From NCBI GenBank assembly GCA_030407005.1, contig JAUDYN010000011.1:1044501-1108500 (forward strand): a DNA stretch of 64,000 nucleotides, written 5' to 3'. The notes below the pieces were generated by a model that saw only the letters and a program-made list of their open reading frames with translations, ran no database searches and was not told the origin of the DNA. Made by a program: the position numbers and the translations under genes. Below, in pieces: positions 56,955 through 64,000 of the stretch (its first letter is position 1; every line of letters begins with the position of its first letter). The stretch is from Desarmillaria ectypa. Lineage: Eukaryota > Basidiomycota > Agaricomycetes > Agaricales > Physalacriaceae.

Positions 56955-57371
56955 ATGGCTGTCTACCATCACATTCCTCTTCCGGAAGCCAACAAACGTC
57001 ATATTTTTCAACTTGACCTCGTGGAATTCGTGCCCTTTGCTCGCACTGAAGATGCTTATAACCTTGGTGATTCGAGTTCGTCCGTGTACAGTCGGACGTA
57101 CATGTATGCTGCAAGAGCATTGAAAAACTTTGTCTCTGAAGAGTTGCAGAGATTCTTTGACAAGTACCAGCAAAAGATCCACACATCTCATCGCAATAAC
57201 TCAAGAAATACTGTCTTTCATACGATTTTGCGAAATTCTTTTGAAGCGGAAGAGGTACATGCATGGCCACTCTGGCTTCGTTTTGTTTCCAAAACCCAAC
57301 ACTCCAAGCTAAACTTGAACGACTATGCTGGCAATTTATCCTCGCACGCTACCTTTGTTGATACTATCTAA
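56955..57371 (+). CDS. unrecognised gene or gene fragment
   Basis: An open frame of 138 residues starting MAVYHHIPLPEANKRHIFQL. It has a polar, regular composition typical of a real protein (ALKNFVSEELQRFFDKYQQK is a clear amphipathic helix). A splice donor (GAAGAG|gtacat) with an acceptor ending tccaag could remove 57255-57306, after which the frame ends within 20 residues in either reading. No family was recognised. It may be a short protein or the first exon of a gene that has decayed, since the following 970 bases hold no continuation. Confidence 0.4.
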   Translation: MAVYHHIPLPEANKRHIFQLDLVEFVPFARTEDAYNLGDSSSSVYSRTYMYAARALKNFVSEELQRFFDKYQQKIHTSHRNNSRNTVFHTILRNSFEAEEVHAWPLWLRFVSKTQHSKLNLNDYAGNLSSHATFVDTI

Positions 57372-58342
57372 CAGGAACTTTACAACGAAACTCTGTAATG
57401 TCAACGTGTAAAGGTCCTCGTCTCTCAGTCTGCGCGGCAGCGTCGTCTCATGGTTGACGGGTTATTTTAACAAGGATATATGAGAGTCCTGACGTCCATC
57501 TGGCATGAAATTGCATAGGGTACAAGATCCGCCAGCTGCCTCCTTGTCGCGTACAGATCACCTTGATTTCGCCGGCTCTGCTAGGTGTAGTTCATGTGAT
57601 AATAATTACTGGTCACTTTTGCGATCTCTATTGTAGATTCAGGTGCATTATTTCTCGTCATGATGTCCCTATCTCACGCACAAACTCTTGGTAGACAGGC
57701 TGTTATCCAATGAGTACCTTGCATTTTCTCGTGATATGCTAGAAATACCGAATAAGGCGTTTGAAGGCTTGCCTGCATCTGCCATGGGACTAGCTAAGGC
57801 TTGCATCCATACGGACCTTTTGAGACATCTGTCGGGCTATCTTCTGCATTTTAGAAAGGTATAATTGCTTCGTTGCGGTATTTTCTTTTCATTTGGCTAA
57901 CCGAAGAGATCTGTTTAGTTGCTCTGGAACATCACTCACTCACTGTTGTAAAACAGATGCGGTTTCCTTCGCTACAATGTTGTCATTCAAGCTAGTCTGA
58001 TTTACCCTATAATAACTCCTTATCCGGATATACCTCTGAAACCAGCATCCCAGTTCCCTGCTCGGCCCCTGCTTTGCCCTGAGATGGAAGCGCTATCATA
58101 CCAGTCTGGACATCCATCGGGACTTTATCGGCGGCGTATCCAAGTTTCTTCAATCATCACCACTTGGTCACTGCCACGTCGTACGCTAGACAATTATCCG
58201 TTCAGTATCACGCGCCAACTAGAACATTCATACCAACACTCAATCGGGATACACCATGTCCACGCCCACGGAAGTTCCTCGCATACAGGATAGAGTTAAA
58301 AACTACCACAGTTGGTTTTGACGTGCGTATCAATACCAAACG
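57372..58342. other. intergenic, possible gene remains
   Basis: Scattered coding-like fragments such as LPASAMGLAKACIHTDLLRH (57778-57837) are interrupted by stops. No family could be named. It includes the CDH promoter at its right end. Confidence 0.35.
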
Positions 58343-61766
<3,424 letters not shown>

Positions 61767-62006
61767 AATATAATATGCAATGGAAAAATGGAGTGAAATT
61801 TTACGGAGCCGAGTGAGTTTGAAAGAGCTCCGAGGTCCGTGCGAGGAAGGAGTTACGTGGAGGTGATTAAGTGGATTTGAAGCCGAAGCGGAGTGAATTG
61901 AATAAGTCCGTCATATGCATCGGTCCCTCGCCCACGTGGCTCGCTTCCAGCTTCCCATTTACTTTTGAGAGTGACTCTCTGACGCTCCTTCTCTCATGCA
62001 GCCACG

Positions 62007-62773
62007 ATGTACCTGGTGGTGATGATAATATCGCTGTCGCTGCTGCTCGCCGCTGTTGCACTTGTGACCGTATCTTATTGGAGGGGGGATATGACGAAAG
62101 GTGCAGGTGAGTGCTAGTTGTGAATGGGAAAGGCGGAGCTGACGGTAGCACGGCAGAAGAGCGATGCCCTGGCCCTGTGCCTGTCATCAAGGCTCAGTCT
62201 GCGAGGAGCAAGGAGAGGAGACGACGTGGCAAGGACCCGTTCAAGGGCGTCAAGGGAAAGAAGATGCTAGAGAAGCTTGAGGTGACGGGGAGGAGTGAGT
62301 CGAGCTCGAGTCGGGAGGAGCATGATACGCCTGCGTCCTCGACGACTACCTTACCACCCTCGTCTCCGTCAGAGCCTGACGTGGAGCTCTCTCCCGAATC
62401 GATACCCGAGAAACCCATCGAGTTTCCCACGCTAAACAACACAACGACGCAGCTACTCGAAGAGGCGTGTCAGCGGGAGGAGCAGGCGCGAGAGTCATTG
62501 AAACGGTACGAGGAGATGATGCACTGGGAGCGAGAAGGGTGGAGGCAGCGAGAGGCGGAGATGCAGGCGCAGATTCACCAGTTAATGTACCAGATGCAGG
62601 CATATACTGCATTGGTGACGCCAAATATCGGGTCATGGTACCCGCTGGAGAGAGGAAGGAGGAGGAGAAGAGACGACGCTGATGATGATGACGACGACGA
62701 CGTGAACGAGTTGCTGGTCGACGCGATTTTGAAGCGGCCAGAGAGAATTATTAGGAAGCGGGCGCCCAAGTAA
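62007..62773 (+). CDS. predicted membrane-anchored coiled-coil protein of unknown function
   Basis: The start MYLVVMIISLSLLLAAVALV forms one long hydrophobic segment (membrane anchor or uncleaved signal), then SYWRGDMTKGAE. After an intron at about 62107-62155 comes a very basic stretch (SARSKERRRRGKDPFKGVKG), a Ser/Pro-rich linker and a coiled coil (QLLEEACQREEQARESLKRY to EMQAQIHQLMYQMQAYTALV). The end combines an Arg-rich (ERGRRRRRDDADDD), an acidic and a basic patch (KRPERIIRKRAPK). Stop at 62771-62773. The exon join was chosen because donor gtgagt and acceptor cggcag keep the frame. No family recognised. Confidence 0.55.
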
Positions 62774-62890
62774 TAATACGATATTCTTTATTTACAAACA
62801 CAAATGTATGTACTTTTTGTTATGATGATTCTTTTGCAAGGAGCCGTCTACAAACGAGTGAGCAAAGGAAACGACGATGAGGAGAGAGAC

Positions 62891-63544
62891 TTACTGTCGA
62901 GCAGCGAGAATCATCTTTGCCTTGCGCTCCTTCAAACTGGCCTCCCGTTTCTCTGGGCTGTCCTCCCATGTAGCTTTGCCACCAATCTCTGATTCAGGAA
63001 TGGAGGGTTCTGTAGCGAGACGGTCATGGAGATTGTAGCGAGATATGAGTGTTTCTTTTTTTGGAGGGGGTGGTGTCGGTGCCTGTAGTCGGGTCGGGGC
63101 GGGAGCGGGTGACTGGCGGGGGTAGACAGTATAATATTGGGCGGGAGGGGCATCGAGAAAGCCACGTTCGAGGATGTTATTGGTGGTCTGCTCGACGCTG
63201 CCTGTTTTGAGTAGGTCGTACCGGATGTTATCTCTTAAATGCTGACGATGAGCGGGATATTACCCGGGGTTCAATGACCACGTACGGAGGGATATCAGGG
63301 AAAACTGCTGTTACTGCATCCATCTAACACTTATTAGCTGTTGTAACTGCTCAATACGACGACTTACCATTTCCTGGGTGACTTTCTTTGGTCTGAATCC
63401 GAGTGCATCGACAGTTCCCTTGTCTCCTGCTAATCGTCAGCCTATACCATACCAAAGAAACAATAACGTGCCTGAAGTCGTTGCCCAACGAAAGATAAAG
63501 ACAATGACAAGAAACGCGACGGCGACATTGACGACTTCACCCAT
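62891..63544 (-). CDS. CUE1: Cue1-like ER membrane protein with CUE domain
   Basis: Recruits and activates Ubc7 at the ER membrane for ER-associated degradation in yeast. ATG at 63542-63544: MGEVVNVAVAFLVIVFIFRW is a single N-terminal membrane segment. The second exon gives DALGFRPKKVTQEM. The CUE domain follows as MDAVTAVFPDIPPHLRDNIR with YDLLKTGSVEQTTNNILERG, keeping the FP and LL ubiquitin-binding features. Then come a proline-rich linker and a C-terminal helix (GKATWEDSPEKREASLKERK) resembling the Ubc7-binding region. It ends MILAARQ with TAA at 62891-62893. Introns at about 63424-63471, 63321-63367 and 63242-63286. Short, about 165 residues, as expected for basidiomycete Cue1. Confidence 0.8.
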
Positions 63545-63638
63545 TGTTGTTGGTGGTAGTGGTACAGATAGCGGTGTATTACGTGAGGAGTGATTCTAGA
63601 AATAAATATTACTACTTTTTTTTAATATTTTTATATTT

Positions 63639-64000
63639 TTACTGGGAGAATCGTAGGATACCCTCGTATATCGAGTACATCACTGCAGCATTCGGCACTA
63701 CTCGCAGCAGATGGGCACTCAGTCCACCGTATAATGATGCTGCTCCTTCTTCTTTGATAACTAGTTTCAGTGTTTGCAAAAGACCGCTGTACTTGACTTG
63801 TCCGTTGACCTTTGGTTGTCGTAGTCGTGTTCGAATAACCTGGAAATAGTGAGAAGAGTATCTGAGAATTACTGGAACATACCTCGTGAGGATAAGTGAT
63901 AAGACTGGCCACACATTTTGCTGTTCCTGCACTGCCTAGCATACCTAGCCATTCTAGCAGGCCACCCTTGCCTTGTGTACTTGCACTCATCTTCTTTAAG
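63639..64000 (-). CDS. mitochondrial carrier (Rim2/SLC25A33-36 type), 3' end only
   Basis: The C-terminal repeat of a six-helix mitochondrial carrier; the 5' part lies beyond the right edge. The exon at 63888-64000 codes LGSAGTAKCVASLITYPHE. After a 43-base intron (gtatgt ... ttccag) the frame goes on VIRTRLRQPKVNGQVKYSGL, then IKEEGAASLYGGLSAHLLRV and VMYSIYEGILRFSQ with TAA at 63639-63641. PHEVIRTRLRQ is the form of the PX[DE]XX[RK] signature seen in pyrimidine-nucleotide carriers such as yeast Rim2. The substrate is therefore likely, but not proven, to be pyrimidine nucleotides. ATG-like codons inside the exon are not the true start. Confidence 0.85.

Overview
The window is nuclear DNA of a filamentous basidiomycete, most likely a wood- or litter-decaying Agaricomycete. 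Genes are dense and split by many 45-60 bp GT-AG introns. The gene content is typical of such fungi: cellobiose dehydrogenase (CDH), AA9 LPMOs, a subfamily-C GH45 endoglucanase, a CPL1-like secreted protein, and basidiomycete-only families. No tRNA, rRNA, CRISPR array or intact transposon was recognised. Exon joins below were read by eye from reading frame, splice sites and family resemblance.

Layout. 1-11 kb: mitochondrial aconitase (3' end outside the window), an SMP-30/lactonase-like membrane protein, a delta-9 acyl-CoA desaturase with a cytochrome b5 tail, and a 4-coumarate-CoA-ligase-like adenylating enzyme. 11.5-23.7 kb: a large CPL1-like secreted protein, Mediator subunit 8, a mitochondrial HMG-box protein, an APH-fold protein with a broken catalytic loop, a BCS1-type AAA ATPase and eIF3 subunit l. 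23.9-30 kb: a terminal nucleotidyltransferase with a dead first copy of its catalytic domain, then a YPK1/SGK-type AGC kinase with a C2 domain. 30.3-38.7 kb: a MARVEL-like membrane protein, a GH95 alpha-L-fucosidase, an E2 enzyme with an altered HPN motif and SUMO-interaction-like motifs, a gene-poor 1.7 kb with a decayed GH95 fragment, and GH45. 39.2-43.8 kb: a Qc-SNARE divergent from an IucA/IucC-type (NIS) siderophore synthetase, then a WASP/Las17 homologue with a one-base frame break. 44.1-52.7 kb: two near-identical FAD monooxygenases in a 3.1-kb tandem duplication, then a gene-poor stretch with an HNH-family pseudogene. 52.7-61.8 kb: two tandem AA9 LPMOs, two genes of unknown function, and CDH. 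61.8-64 kb: a membrane/coiled-coil protein, a Cue1-like protein and the 3' end of a Rim2-type mitochondrial carrier.

How the genes fit together. CDH is the established electron donor for AA9 LPMOs, so 52.7-61.8 kb is a small oxidative cellulose-degrading locus; GH45 and GH95 lie 14-20 kb away. The most unusual single gene is the NIS synthetase at 40.25-41.97 kb, because fungal siderophores are normally made by NRPSs. Second are the proteins whose fold is kept while catalytic residues are changed: the tandem nucleotidyltransferase, the APH-like protein and the HMN-type E2.
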